Notes under the pieces: generated by a model | What the model was told of the DNA's origin: nothing | Databases searched by the model: none | What the model saw: only the letters and a program-made list of their open reading frames with translations | In this document: positions 1-7,821 of the stretch, one piece after another | Layout of the letters: every line of letters begins with the position of its first letter | How positions within the stretch are numbered: position 1 is the first letter of the stretch | Translations under genes and position numbers: made by a program | NCBI GenBank assembly: GCA_013695395.1 | Contig: JACDAP010000016.1 | Coordinates: 1 to 9,311, forward strand | DNA length: 9,311 nucleotides | Source: Solirubrobacterales bacterium | GTDB lineage: Bacteria; Actinomycetota; Thermoleophilia; Solirubrobacterales; Solirubrobacteraceae | Direction: 5' to 3'

Positions 1-27
1 GGCTGGAACGCCGCGAGCTCCCCGGCG

Positions 28-699
28 ATGCTCGCGCACCTGCTGATGGCCCGACTCCGCGGCGGCGTGTTCCCCAAGTCCGGATATAGAGGATCTAGGG
101 AACACGCCGACACCGCGACGGGGCGAGATCCGGGCGGCGTGTTCCCTGAGCCACCCATGATGTGGGGTGGAGAACACGCCGCCGCGACGCCGGCCTGGAT
201 CGACGGCTGGGAGTCACTCACGCGGGCCGAGCAGCGGGCGCGGCTGCGCTTCGACTGGTGGGTGGAGCGGTACCCGTGGGAGGTCCGGCGGAACTGGTGG
301 CTCTGCCTGCCGGACGGGCAGACACCGCTGAACGCGGTCGCCGCCGCGCGGAACGCCCTGGCGGCGGGAGCCGCCGGACTCATCACGCCCGTCGACCCGG
401 GGCCTGAGCGGGCGCCGCTCGGCGAGCACTGGCGCGTGGAGCCGTTCGCGGCCACGCTCGCCCGGGCGCGGGCGGAGCAGCGGCCGGTGCTCGCGCTCGA
501 GCAGGGCGGAACGTCGCTGGCCGAGGCGGAGCTGCCCACACGGGCGCTCCTGCTGGCCGGCCACGAGGTGCACGGCCTGAGCGACGAGCACCTCGCGGCA
601 TGCGATCAGGTGATCACCCTGCCGCAGTGGGGCTCGGTCAACTCCCTGAACGTCGCGAGCGCCGCCGGGCTCGTGCTCGACGCGGCGCCCGCGATCTGA
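28..699 (+). CDS. SpoU/TrmH-family (SPOUT) RNA methyltransferase, 5' end uncertain
   Basis: Predicted SAM-dependent 2'-O-ribose methyltransferase acting on tRNA or rRNA. Counting from the ATG at 28, SPOUT motif 1 is N102 with R108 (N-x5-R, the usual catalytic arginine position). Motif 2 is the G-H-E-V-H-G-L-S stretch around E180, and motif 3 is the SVNSLNV stretch at 203-209, so the knotted SAM site looks intact. The ~45 residues before motif 1 are rich in Trp and Arg. The start is unresolved. The frame is open back to base 1 with coding-like third positions, no start has a Shine-Dalgarno, and codons 12-52 are encoded by two palindromic repeat units. Alternative starts are ATG at 157 or 160, inside the second hairpin's loop, or GTG at 262. 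The gene converges on leuD with 7 bp between stop codons. Substrate unknown; family call fairly sure. Confidence 0.75.
   Translation: MLAHLLMARLRGGVFPKSGYRGSREHADTATGRDPGGVFPEPPMMWGGEHAAATPAWIDGWESLTRAEQRARLRFDWWVERYPWEVRRNWWLCLPDGQTPLNAVAAARNALAAGAAGLITPVDPGPERAPLGEHWRVEPFAATLARARAEQRPVLALEQGGTSLAEAELPTRALLLAGHEVHGLSDEHLAACDQVITLPQWGSVNSLNVASAAGLVLDAAPAI
61..189. repeat. Two tandem REP-like palindromic hairpin units
   Basis: Two ~72-bp units lie head to tail, starting at 61 and 133. Each begins GGCGGCGTGTTCCC and later carries the inverted partner GAACACGCCG followed by CCGCGACG. Unit 1 forms a perfect 12-bp stem (63-74 with 98-109, 23-nt loop). Unit 2 forms a perfect 12-bp stem (133-144 with 172-183) with a second, inner 6-bp stem (151-156 with 165-170) and an 8-nt loop. 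The loops differ in sequence but match in length, so the arms are what is conserved. The 72-nt period equals 24 codons, so the plus-strand reading frame stays open and encodes GGVFP twice and EHA twice. This resembles a REP/BIME-type palindromic repeat, but genome-wide copies cannot be seen from here. Confidence 0.8.
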
Positions 700-710
700 G
701 CCGGGCTCAG
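696..710. terminator. Short palindrome containing both convergent stop codons
   Basis: CTGAGC (696-701) and GCTCAG (705-710) pair around a CGG loop. The left arm contains the TGA of the methyltransferase, and the right arm contains the complement of the leuD TGA. It could act as a small bidirectional terminator. The stem is only 6 bp and no T-tract follows on either side, so this is weak. Confidence 0.35.
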
Positions 711-1270
711 GCCACCTGCAGCGTGTCCGGGCCGAACCGCTCCCGCGCGCCCTCGTAGGCGGCGATGTCGCCGTCCTGCTGGAGCGTCAGCGCGATGTCG
801 TCGAGGCCGTTCAACAGCCGGTGCTTGATCTCGGGATCGATCTCGAAGCTCGCCGTGCCGCCCTCCCAGCGGACCTCCTGCGCGGCCAGGTCGACCTGGG
901 CGTGGCCGGCGGCGGCGATCGCGTCGACCTCGTCCGAGGTGAGCTGGACCGGCAGCAGCCCGCACTTCGTGCAGTTGCTCTTGAAGATGTCCGCGAAGCT
1001 CTTGGCGATCACGGCCTTGAACCCGTAGTCCTCGAGCGCCCAGGGCGCGTGCTCGCGACTCGAACCGCACCCGAAGTTCCGGCCGGTGACGAGGATCTGG
1101 TTGACCGGGAGCTCCCAGCCGGGCTCCTTGGCCCAGTCGTAGAAGAGGAACTCGCCGAAGCCCGTCCGCTCGACCCGCTTGAGGAACTGCTTGGGGATGA
1201 TCTGGTCGGTGTCGACGTCGTCGCGCTTGAGCACGGAGACGGGGCCGGTGATCGTCTCGATGGGGTCCAT
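707..1270 (-). CDS. leuD: 3-isopropylmalate dehydratase small subunit
   Basis: Small subunit of isopropylmalate isomerase, which with LeuC converts 2-isopropylmalate to 3-isopropylmalate in cytoplasmic leucine synthesis. The 187-residue product has the usual length. It shows the aconitase swivel-domain signature GRNFGCGSSREHAPWAL at 63-79, the D-V-D-T-D-Q-I-I-P start motif near 18-26, and the K-S-N-C-x-K-C-G-L-L-P segment at 97-107 typical of bacterial LeuD. The ATG at 1270 is chosen because the family begins a few residues before this motif and GGAG lies 6 nt upstream, inside the end of leuC. Only 2 nt separate it from the leuC stop, so the two are one translational unit. The reading frame stays open upstream to 1636, but that extension is antisense-like shadow within leuC. 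Confidence 0.96.
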   Translation of the reverse strand: MDPIETITGPVSVLKRDDVDTDQIIPKQFLKRVERTGFGEFLFYDWAKEPGWELPVNQILVTGRNFGCGSSREHAPWALEDYGFKAVIAKSFADIFKSNCTKCGLLPVQLTSDEVDAIAAAGHAQVDLAAQEVRWEGGTASFEIDPEIKHRLLNGLDDIALTLQQDGDIAAYEGARERFGPDTLQVA

Positions 1271-1272
1271 GC

Positions 1273-2625
1273 TCAGCTCCACTCGCGGATGTCGACGAAA
1301 CGGCCCTCGATGGCGGCCGCGGCGGCCATCTGGGGGGAGACGAGGTGCGTGCGGGCGCCCTTGCCCTGCCGCCCCTCGAAGTTGCGGTTGGAGGTCGAGG
1401 CGACGCGCTCGCCGGGGGCGGCGATGTCCGGGTTCATCCCGAGGCACATCGAGCAGCCCGCGGCGCGCCAGTCGAAGCCGGCCGCGCGGAAGACCTCGTC
1501 GAGCCCCTCGGACTCGGCCTGCGCCTTCACCTGAACCGAACCGGGCACGACCATCGCGTTGACGGAGCTCGCGACCTTGCGGCCCTCGACCATCTTCGCG
1601 GCGGCGCGCAGGTCCCCGATGCGGGAGTTCGTGCACGAGCCGATGAAGACGCGGTCGAGCGCGATCTCCTCGATGCGCGTGCCGCCCTTGAGTCCCATGT
1701 ACTCAAGGGAGCGCTCGTCACCCTCCGAGCCGGGCTCGGGGACCGTGCCGTTCACCTGGGCGACCTGCGCGGGGTTCGTGCCCCAGGAGACCATCGGGCT
1801 CACCGCGCCGGCGTCGATCAGGACCTCCTTGTCGAAGGTCGCGTCGAGGTCCGAGTGCAGGGTGATGATGCCCTGCTCGGTGAAGGCCGGGCGGCCGCGC
1901 AGGTACTCGAGCGTGGTGACGTCCGGGGCGATCATGCCCGCCCGGCCACCGGCCTCGATGGTCATGTTGCACATCGTCATGCGCCCCTCCATCGACATGT
2001 CGGAGATCACGTCGCCGACGTACTCCACGACGTGCCCGGAAGCCCCGTCGACCCCGATCTGGCCGATGGTGGCGAGGATCAGGTCCTTCGGGGTGACCCC
2101 GTTGCCGAGCATCCCCTCATAGTCGATCCGCATCGACTTCGGCTTGCTCTGCACCAGGCACTGGGTGGCGAGGACGTGCTCGACCTCCGAGGTGCCGATC
2201 CCGAACGCGAGCGCACCGAACGCGCCGTGCGTGGCGGTGTGGGAGTCGCCGCAGACGATCGTCATGCCCGGCTGGGTGACGCCGAGCTCCGGGCCGATCA
2301 CGTGGACGATGCCCTGGTGCTCGGAGCCGAGCGAGTGGATCGGGATCCCGAACTCCGCGCAGTTGGCCTCGAGCGTCTCGACCTGCACGCGGGAGAGCTG
2401 ATCCTTGATCCGGGCGGCGACCGGGGTGCCGTCGGTGGGCACGTTGTGATCGGCGGTCGCCAGCGTACGGTCCGGGCGGCGGACCTTGCGGCCGGCCAGG
2501 CGCAGGCCGTCGAAGGCCTGCGGGCTCGTCACCTCGTGCACGAGGTGGAGGTCGATGTAGATGAGACCGGGAGCAACCTCGTGGGCCGCCCAGATCTTGT
2601 CGAACAGGCTCTTGTTCAGGGTCAT
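1273..2625 (-). CDS. leuC: 3-isopropylmalate dehydratase large subunit
   Basis: Large, [4Fe-4S]-carrying subunit of isopropylmalate isomerase; aconitase superfamily. The 450 residues are close to the usual ~465. Cluster ligands are visible as C331 (in GSCTNSR), C391 and C394 (in GCSMCLGMN). The substrate-site signatures T-A-D-H-N-V-P at 57-63 and G-D-S-H-T at 126-130 are intact, so the enzyme should be active with LeuD. The ATG at 2625 gives the standard N-terminus ([16 protein letters not shown]). It overlaps the regulator's TGA as ATGA and has no Shine-Dalgarno, pointing to termination-reinitiation coupling. An in-frame extension to 3228 exists but only mirrors the regulator gene. Order: regulator, leuC, leuD. 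Confidence 0.97.
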   Translation of the reverse strand: MTLNKSLFDKIWAAHEVAPGLIYIDLHLVHEVTSPQAFDGLRLAGRKVRRPDRTLATADHNVPTDGTPVAARIKDQLSRVQVETLEANCAEFGIPIHSLGSEHQGIVHVIGPELGVTQPGMTIVCGDSHTATHGAFGALAFGIGTSEVEHVLATQCLVQSKPKSMRIDYEGMLGNGVTPKDLILATIGQIGVDGASGHVVEYVGDVISDMSMEGRMTMCNMTIEAGGRAGMIAPDVTTLEYLRGRPAFTEQGIITLHSDLDATFDKEVLIDAGAVSPMVSWGTNPAQVAQVNGTVPEPGSEGDERSLEYMGLKGGTRIEEIALDRVFIGSCTNSRIGDLRAAAKMVEGRKVASSVNAMVVPGSVQVKAQAESEGLDEVFRAAGFDWRAAGCSMCLGMNPDIAAPGERVASTSNRNFEGRQGKGARTHLVSPQMAAAAAIEGRFVDIREWS

Positions 2626-3209
2626 GAGCGTCGCAGCCCGGCTGACACGATGGCCAGCAGGACCGCCTCCTCTCGGGTCGGATTCTCGAAGTGGTGTTCC
2701 AGGTCGGCGTCGAAGGTGACGCAGTCGCCCTCGGCGAGTTGATGCTCTTCGCCGTCGATCACGAGGGTGAGCGCGCCGCGCTCGACGAGGGCGATCTCGC
2801 GGGCGCCGGCCTCGTGCATCGGTGGGTCTCCCTGGCCACCCGTGCGGGCGCCGGGTGCGAGGACGTGGCGGGAGAGCTCGGCGCGCTGGCCGGGCAGCGG
2901 CGGGGTGAGGATCTCGAAGGCGTGGTCGCCCTCGCCGCCGCGGCGGCGGTCGGCGGCACGGACGACGGAGACCACGCCGCCCTCGTCGAGGCGCAGCAGC
3001 TGGGAGAGCCTCAGGTCGAGGCCGGCGGCGATCCGCGAGGCGATCTGCAGCGTCGGCGAGGTCTCGCCGCGCCCGACCTGGGAGAGCATCGGCGCGCTCA
3101 CCCCGGAGCGCTCGGCCAGGTCGCGCAGCGAGAGATCCATCGCCTCCCGCAGCGCGCGCACGCGCGGGCCGATGAGGATCGCGCGCTCGGTGGTCTCCGC
3201 GGTGGCCAT
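2622..3209 (-). CDS. XRE-family HTH regulator with C-terminal cupin domain
   Basis: Predicted cytoplasmic transcription factor of 195 residues. Residues 14-72 form an XRE-type helix-turn-helix ([22 protein letters not shown], then M-L-S-Q-V and T-S-P-T-L). Residues ~115-190 form a small cupin; cupin motif 2 is clear ([16 protein letters not shown], 161-176). In motif 1 the usual H-x-H is reduced to one His (H132), so metal or ligand binding may differ from family norm. The HTH reads SQVGRGE where family members usually have SQVERGE, a Glu-to-Gly change. Its stop overlaps the leuC ATG by 4 bp, so it is co-transcribed and coupled with leuCD, and control of leucine synthesis is a reasonable inference. 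A palindrome sits just upstream of its start, consistent with autoregulation. The effector is unknown. Confidence 0.88.
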   Translation of the reverse strand: MATAETTERAILIGPRVRALREAMDLSLRDLAERSGVSAPMLSQVGRGETSPTLQIASRIAAGLDLRLSQLLRLDEGGVVSVVRAADRRRGGEGDHAFEILTPPLPGQRAELSRHVLAPGARTGGQGDPPMHEAGAREIALVERGALTLVIDGEEHQLAEGDCVTFDADLEHHFENPTREEAVLLAIVSAGLRRS

Positions 3210-3213
3210 CCGT

Positions 3214-3235
3214 CGCGTACGTTATCACGTACGCG
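3214..3235. promoter_or_regulatory. Palindromic operator candidate over the regulator's -10 region
   Basis: Perfect 9-bp arms, CGCGTACGT (3214-3222) and its reverse complement (3227-3235), flank the 4-nt spacer TATC. On the minus strand the centre reads GATAAC/TAACGT, a plausible -10. TAACGT (3224-3219) ends 9 nt before the ATG at 3209. A dimeric HTH protein bound here would block RNA polymerase, so autorepression of the regulator-leuC-leuD operon is the simplest reading. The symmetry is seen directly; the binding protein is inferred. Confidence 0.6.
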
Positions 3236-3242
3236 CGTTCGC

Positions 3243-3278
3243 GGTCCGGCTCCGCGAAGACGAGCAGGAGCCGCGACC
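3243..3278. repeat. Imperfect stem-loop upstream of the regulator
   Basis: GGTC plus CGGCTCC (3243-3253) pairs with GGAGCCG plus GACC (3267-3278), with one bulged C at 3274 and a 13-nt loop. It lies between the leuA terminator hairpin and the operator palindrome. It could be a second part of the leuA terminator or a regulatory site; function unknown. Confidence 0.45.
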
Positions 3279-3286
3279 CGGCTGCC

Positions 3287-3325
3287 GGGCGATCTTTCCC
3301 GCCACCGTGACGGGAAAGGTCGCCC
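3287..3325. terminator. Strong stem-loop downstream of leuA
   Basis: Two 15-base arms, GGGCGATCTTTCCCG (3287-3301) and CGGGAAAGGTCGCCC (3311-3325), are complementary at 14 of 15 positions, with a G-T wobble on the plus strand. The loop is 9 nt. On the minus strand the hairpin begins 8 nt after the leuA TAG. No U-tract follows, which is common for terminators in GC-rich actinobacteria. It should separate leuA transcription from the regulator-leuCD operon. Confidence 0.7.
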
Positions 3326-3333
3326 GCGCGCCC

Positions 3334-4950
<1,617 letters not shown>

Positions 4951-4964
4951 GGGTGGTTCTCCTT
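4951..4964 (-). promoter_or_regulatory. leuA Shine-Dalgarno that decides the GTG start
   Basis: AAGGAG (4964-4959) stands 8 nt before GTG (4950). It is the clearest ribosome-binding site in the window. Its AGGAGAA core is complementary to the leucine-codon run of the upstream leader ORF (TTCTCCT, 5049-5043). Confidence 0.85.
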
Positions 4965-5023
4965 GGAAGTTGGACGCTGCTCGGCTTCGTTCGCGGCTTC
5001 GGGCGGCCGCCACGCACTGATCG

Positions 5024-5041
5024 CTTCCCCTAGCGGGGAAG
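5024..5041 (-). promoter_or_regulatory. Leader hairpin over the end of the leucine leader peptide
   Basis: In the transcript, CTTCCCC (5041-5035) pairs perfectly with GGGGAAG (5030-5024) around the loop GCTA. The stem covers the last leader codons and its TAG. A ribosome stalled on the preceding Leu codons or stopped at the TAG would cover or melt it. No U-tract follows, so it looks more like a translational or pseudoknot-type control element than a classical terminator. Confidence 0.6.
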
Positions 5042-5077
5042 GAGGAGAAGTCGGAGCGGCGCGAGGGAGAACGGCAT
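5030..5077 (-). CDS. Leucine-rich leader peptide of leuA (leuL-like)
   Basis: A 15-codon ORF reads MPFSLAPLRLLLLPR and ends in TAG. Six residues are Leu, and codons 10-13 are four consecutive Leu codons (CTT CTC CTC CTT). This is the classic design of an attenuator peptide that senses charged tRNA-Leu. It lies 80 nt upstream of the leuA GTG and 26 nt after the stop of the preceding oxidoreductase. There is no Shine-Dalgarno, but a TAnnnT box (TACCCT, 5092-5087) ends 9 nt before the ATG, so it may be translated from a near-leaderless mRNA. A hairpin spans its 3' end, and its Leu codons can pair with the leuA Shine-Dalgarno. Comparative work has proposed a leader pseudoknot (LEU element) upstream of leuA in many Actinobacteria; equivalence here is inference. 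Confidence 0.72.
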   Translation of the reverse strand: MPFSLAPLRLLLLPR

Positions 5078-5086
5078 CCGCAGCGG

Positions 5087-5092
5087 AGGGTA
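5087..5092 (-). promoter_or_regulatory. Candidate -10 box for the leuA leader transcript
   Basis: TACCCT fits TAnnnT and ends 9 nt before the leader ATG at 5077. No convincing -35 is seen; that stretch lies in the end of the oxidoreductase gene. Read-through from the oxidoreductase remains possible. Confidence 0.35.
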
Positions 5093-5103
5093 CTACGCCC
5101 GCG

Positions 5104-6105
5104 TCACGGGACGAGGACGACCTTGCCGACGTTCCTCCGCTCGGAGAGCATCCGGTGGGCCTCAGCCGCCTCGGCGAACGGGACCTCGGCCGCGATGACC
5201 GGCTTGATCACGCCGCGGTCGAGCAGCTCGCACAGCGGGGTCATCCACGGCTCCAGCGTGCCGCGGTCGTCCCACAGCGTGAGGAGGTTCAGGCCGATCA
5301 CCGCCTTCGAGCTGCTCATCTGGTCGATGAGGTTGAAGCCGCGGATCATCGGCAGCGCCTTCGGCGCCGCTTTGAGCAGGTTCTTCTTCTCGCCCTCGAC
5401 GAGGCTCGCGGCGCCGAACGCGACCAGGCGGCCGCCGGCGCGGAGCAGCCCGTAGGAACGCCGCAGGGACGTGCCGCCGATCGCGTCCATGATCAGGTCG
5501 AAGGAGCCGGCGTTCTTCTCCCAGCCCTTGACGTTGTAGTCGAGCACGTCGTCCGCGCCGTTCGCGCGGACCGCGTCGTGCTTGCTCGCCGAGGCCGTCC
5601 CGGTGACGTGGGCGCCCGCGTCCTTGGCGATCTGCGTGGCGGCGATGCCGACCCCGCCGGCCGCGGCGTGGATGAGCACGCGCTCGCCCGCGCGCAGGGA
5701 GCCGAAGCCGAGGAGCCCGGCCCAGGCGGTCGCGTAGTTGACGGGGATCGCGGCACCCTCGGCGAAGGACAGGTCCTCCGGCAGTGCGATGCAGTCCCCG
5801 GCGGCCACGACGACCTCCTCGGCGTAGCCGCCGAAGCGGCAGCCCGCCGTGACGCGGTCGCCGACGGCGAGAGCCTCGACGCCCGCACCGACCTCGGCGA
5901 TCAGTCCCGCAACCTCGTAGCCGACCACCGCGGGCAACGGCGGCGCGTCGGGGTAGAGGCCCATGCGGGCCATGACGTCGGCGAAGTTCACCCCGGCCGC
6001 CCGGACGCTGATCCGGACCTGGCCCGGCCCGCATACCGGCGCGGAACGTTCTTGGACGGCGAGGACGGAGGTGTCCCCCTCGGCGGTGATGACGACGACG
6101 CGCAT
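5104..6105 (-). CDS. VAT1-like zinc-free MDR oxidoreductase (quinone reductase-type)
   Basis: Medium-chain dehydrogenase/reductase of 333 residues, likely an NAD(P)H-dependent quinone or enone reductase in the cytoplasm. The GroES-like domain spans ~1-120 (G-V-N-F-A-D-V-M-A-R at 38-47, G-Y-E at 62-64, V-G-D-R at 81-84). The Rossmann domain follows, with the nucleotide loop AAAGGVG at 146-152, then G-T-A-S-A-S-K-H at 169-176, and the terminal N-V-G-K-V-V-L-V-P. These stretches match the VAT1/MDR3 subgroup, and the structural zinc cysteines of alcohol dehydrogenases are absent. The substrate is not identifiable. The ATG at 6105 is preceded exactly 6 nt upstream by TAGGCT, fitting a leaderless start. 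It lies upstream of the leuA leader on the same strand; no metabolic link to leucine synthesis is evident. Confidence 0.9.
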   Translation of the reverse strand: MRVVVITAEGDTSVLAVQERSAPVCGPGQVRISVRAAGVNFADVMARMGLYPDAPPLPAVVGYEVAGLIAEVGAGVEALAVGDRVTAGCRFGGYAEEVVVAAGDCIALPEDLSFAEGAAIPVNYATAWAGLLGFGSLRAGERVLIHAAAGGVGIAATQIAKDAGAHVTGTASASKHDAVRANGADDVLDYNVKGWEKNAGSFDLIMDAIGGTSLRRSYGLLRAGGRLVAFGAASLVEGEKKNLLKAAPKALPMIRGFNLIDQMSSSKAVIGLNLLTLWDDRGTLEPWMTPLCELLDRGVIKPVIAAEVPFAEAAEAHRMLSERRNVGKVVLVP

Positions 6106-6111
6106 CCGCCG

Positions 6112-6117
6112 AGCCTA
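6112..6117 (-). promoter_or_regulatory. Candidate -10 box for a leaderless oxidoreductase transcript
   Basis: TAGGCT (TAnnnT) ends 6 nt before the ATG at 6105, so transcription would be expected to begin at or next to the start codon. No Shine-Dalgarno is present. The 64-bp divergent gap (6106-6169) must also hold the promoter of the plus-strand gene, for which no clear -10 is seen. Confidence 0.5.
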
Positions 6118-6169
6118 CGCGGGTTCGGACTGGACGGATCGGCGCCGCTGCTTCAGAGTGCCGGGGCGC

Positions 6170-7819
6170 ATGCCCTTCCGTTCACACGCGCGGCGAGCCG
6201 TCAGCGCGGGTGGCGCGGCCCTCGCGCTTCTCGTTTCCGCCACCGCCGCCCAGGGCGCAGCGCTCGAAACGGTCGTCCAGGACGACGCCAACCTGCTTCA
6301 CCGGCCGGCCGATCAGGTCATGGCCTCGATGACGCGACTCTCCGCGCTCGGGGTGGACCGGGTCCGGCTGACCGCGAACTGGTCCACGCTCACCCGCGAA
6401 CCCGACGCGGAGGCGCCGCCGATCTTCGACGCCCGCGACCCCGCCGCCTACGAGCAGGCGCGCTGGGCCGGGCTCGACCGCGCCGTCATCGCCGCCAACG
6501 CGGTCGGGCTGAAGGTCCTCATCGACCTCGGCTTCTGGGCGCCGCACTGGGCCACCGACGATCCCCCGGGCCCCCGGGCGCGTTCGAACGTCGATCCCGT
6601 CGCGTACGCGGCGTTCGTCGAAGCGGCGCTGCGGCGCTACTCGGGCGACTTCGTGCCCCCACCCGATGCCGGGCCCGCCCCGCCTCCCTCCCAGGACGAT
6701 CTCTTCCTGCAGAACCTGTTCGGCTCACCGCAGGCGGACCCTGCACCCTTCACCGTCCCCGCCGACCCGCTCCCCCGCGTCGCGCAGTTCGCGCTGTGGA
6801 ACGAGCCGAACCACCCGGCGCTCCTGCTGCCGCAGTGGAACGGCACCGGCAAGGCGGCCACCCCCGCGAGCCCCGGCGTCTACCGAAGGATGATCACCGC
6901 CGCGGTCCCCGTCGCCCGCGCCGTCCGACCCGACGCCGAACTGCTCATCGGCAACACCTCGAGCACCGGGGGCAACGCGGGCACCGGCGCGGTGGCGCCG
7001 CTGCGTTTCCTGCGCGAGCTCGCCTGCGTGGACCGCAAGCTGAGGCCGCTCACCACGCCGGAGTGCGCGAACTTCACTCCGATCGACGGTGACGGCTGGG
7101 CACACCACCCCTACAACCGGAACGTCCGGCCCGACACCCCGGTCAATCGCCGCATGCGGGACGACGTGAGCGTCGCCCAACTCGGCACGCTCGGACTGCT
7201 GCTCGACCGGCTGGCGCGCAGGGGGCGCGTGGCACCCGGCCTCAAGCGGGTCCACGTGACCGAGTTCGGCTACGAGACCGTGCCGATCCCGCGCCGACCG
7301 CGAATCTCGAAGCTCACCCATGCCCGCTGGCTGCCGTGGGCGGAGTCGATCGGTGAGCGACAGCGAGGCGTGGTCAGCTGGGCGCAGTTCCTGCTGCGCG
7401 ACCAACCGCCGGCCGCGGAGCGGGTCTCGGACTCGACCGCCCGCCCCTTCGGGCAGTACGGCACGGGGCTCGACGAGGCCGACGGAACCCCGAAGCCCGC
7501 CGCGCTCAGCTTCGTCGCGGGGCTCTTCGCACGTCCGTCGGGGAAGCGGAACGTCGCGATCTACGTCCGCCTGCGCCTCGGAAACAACCCGCGGACGGTC
7601 GGGATCGAGGAGCGTCGCCGCAGGCGCTGGAGGAGCGTCGCGAGCCGGCCGTCCAACGGGGGCCGCGCCTCGCGCCGGTTCTCGATGGACGGGCAGGGCT
7701 CCCTCACCCGGGTCGTTCCCCTCCGGCGAGGCGCCCGCTACCGGCTCGTGGTGCGCCGTAGCGGCGAGGCGGCGTTCCGCAGCCTCGACGTCGGGCTCGT
7801 CCGTCCGTTGAAGCGATGA
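6170..7819 (+). CDS. Secreted clan-A glycoside-hydrolase-like protein
   Basis: A 549-residue exported protein. A Sec-type signal peptide is visible: R4/R8/R9, a hydrophobic core at ~11-25, and likely cleavage near 26-30. The ATG at 6170 is chosen because it starts this signal; the frame's further extension is antisense to the oxidoreductase. The body looks like a (beta/alpha)8 hydrolase of the GH5/GH39 kind. W-N-E-P-N at 210-214 supplies the probable acid/base E212, T-E-F-G at 364-367 the probable nucleophile E365, and D-G-W-A-H-H-P-Y at 308-315 lies between them as usual. A proline-rich insert spans ~163-173. C286 and C299 are the only cysteines and may form a disulfide. The C-terminal ~90 residues are Arg-rich and probably a small beta domain. 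Its sugar substrate cannot be named. It is divergent from the oxidoreductase. Confidence 0.85.
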   Translation: MPFRSHARRAVSAGGAALALLVSATAAQGAALETVVQDDANLLHRPADQVMASMTRLSALGVDRVRLTANWSTLTREPDAEAPPIFDARDPAAYEQARWAGLDRAVIAANAVGLKVLIDLGFWAPHWATDDPPGPRARSNVDPVAYAAFVEAALRRYSGDFVPPPDAGPAPPPSQDDLFLQNLFGSPQADPAPFTVPADPLPRVAQFALWNEPNHPALLLPQWNGTGKAATPASPGVYRRMITAAVPVARAVRPDAELLIGNTSSTGGNAGTGAVAPLRFLRELACVDRKLRPLTTPECANFTPIDGDGWAHHPYNRNVRPDTPVNRRMRDDVSVAQLGTLGLLLDRLARRGRVAPGLKRVHVTEFGYETVPIPRRPRISKLTHARWLPWAESIGERQRGVVSWAQFLLRDQPPAAERVSDSTARPFGQYGTGLDEADGTPKPAALSFVAGLFARPSGKRNVAIYVRLRLGNNPRTVGIEERRRRRWRSVASRPSNGGRASRRFSMDGQGSLTRVVPLRRGARYRLVVRRSGEAAFRSLDVGLVRPLKR

Positions 7820-7821
7820 GT

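Noticed and set aside
1..60. A separate gene ending on either strand in the first 60 bases.
   Set aside because: Both the plus frame 1 and one minus frame look codon-like, but neither shows a start, stop or recognisable motif in so short a stretch.
2626..3228. In-frame N-terminal extension of leuC to 3228.
   Set aside because: The extension is a low-complexity Arg/Pro shadow of the regulator gene. LeuC homologues begin at the ATG at 2625, which also gives the ATGA coupling.
4951..5013. ATG at 5013 as the leuA start.
   Set aside because: It would add 21 residues unlike LeuA N-termini and lacks a Shine-Dalgarno, whereas the GTG at 4950 has AAGGAG at 8 nt.
4951..5103. A T-box or leucine riboswitch upstream of leuA.
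   Set aside because: No T-box core is seen and the region is short. The leader-peptide model explains the sequence better.
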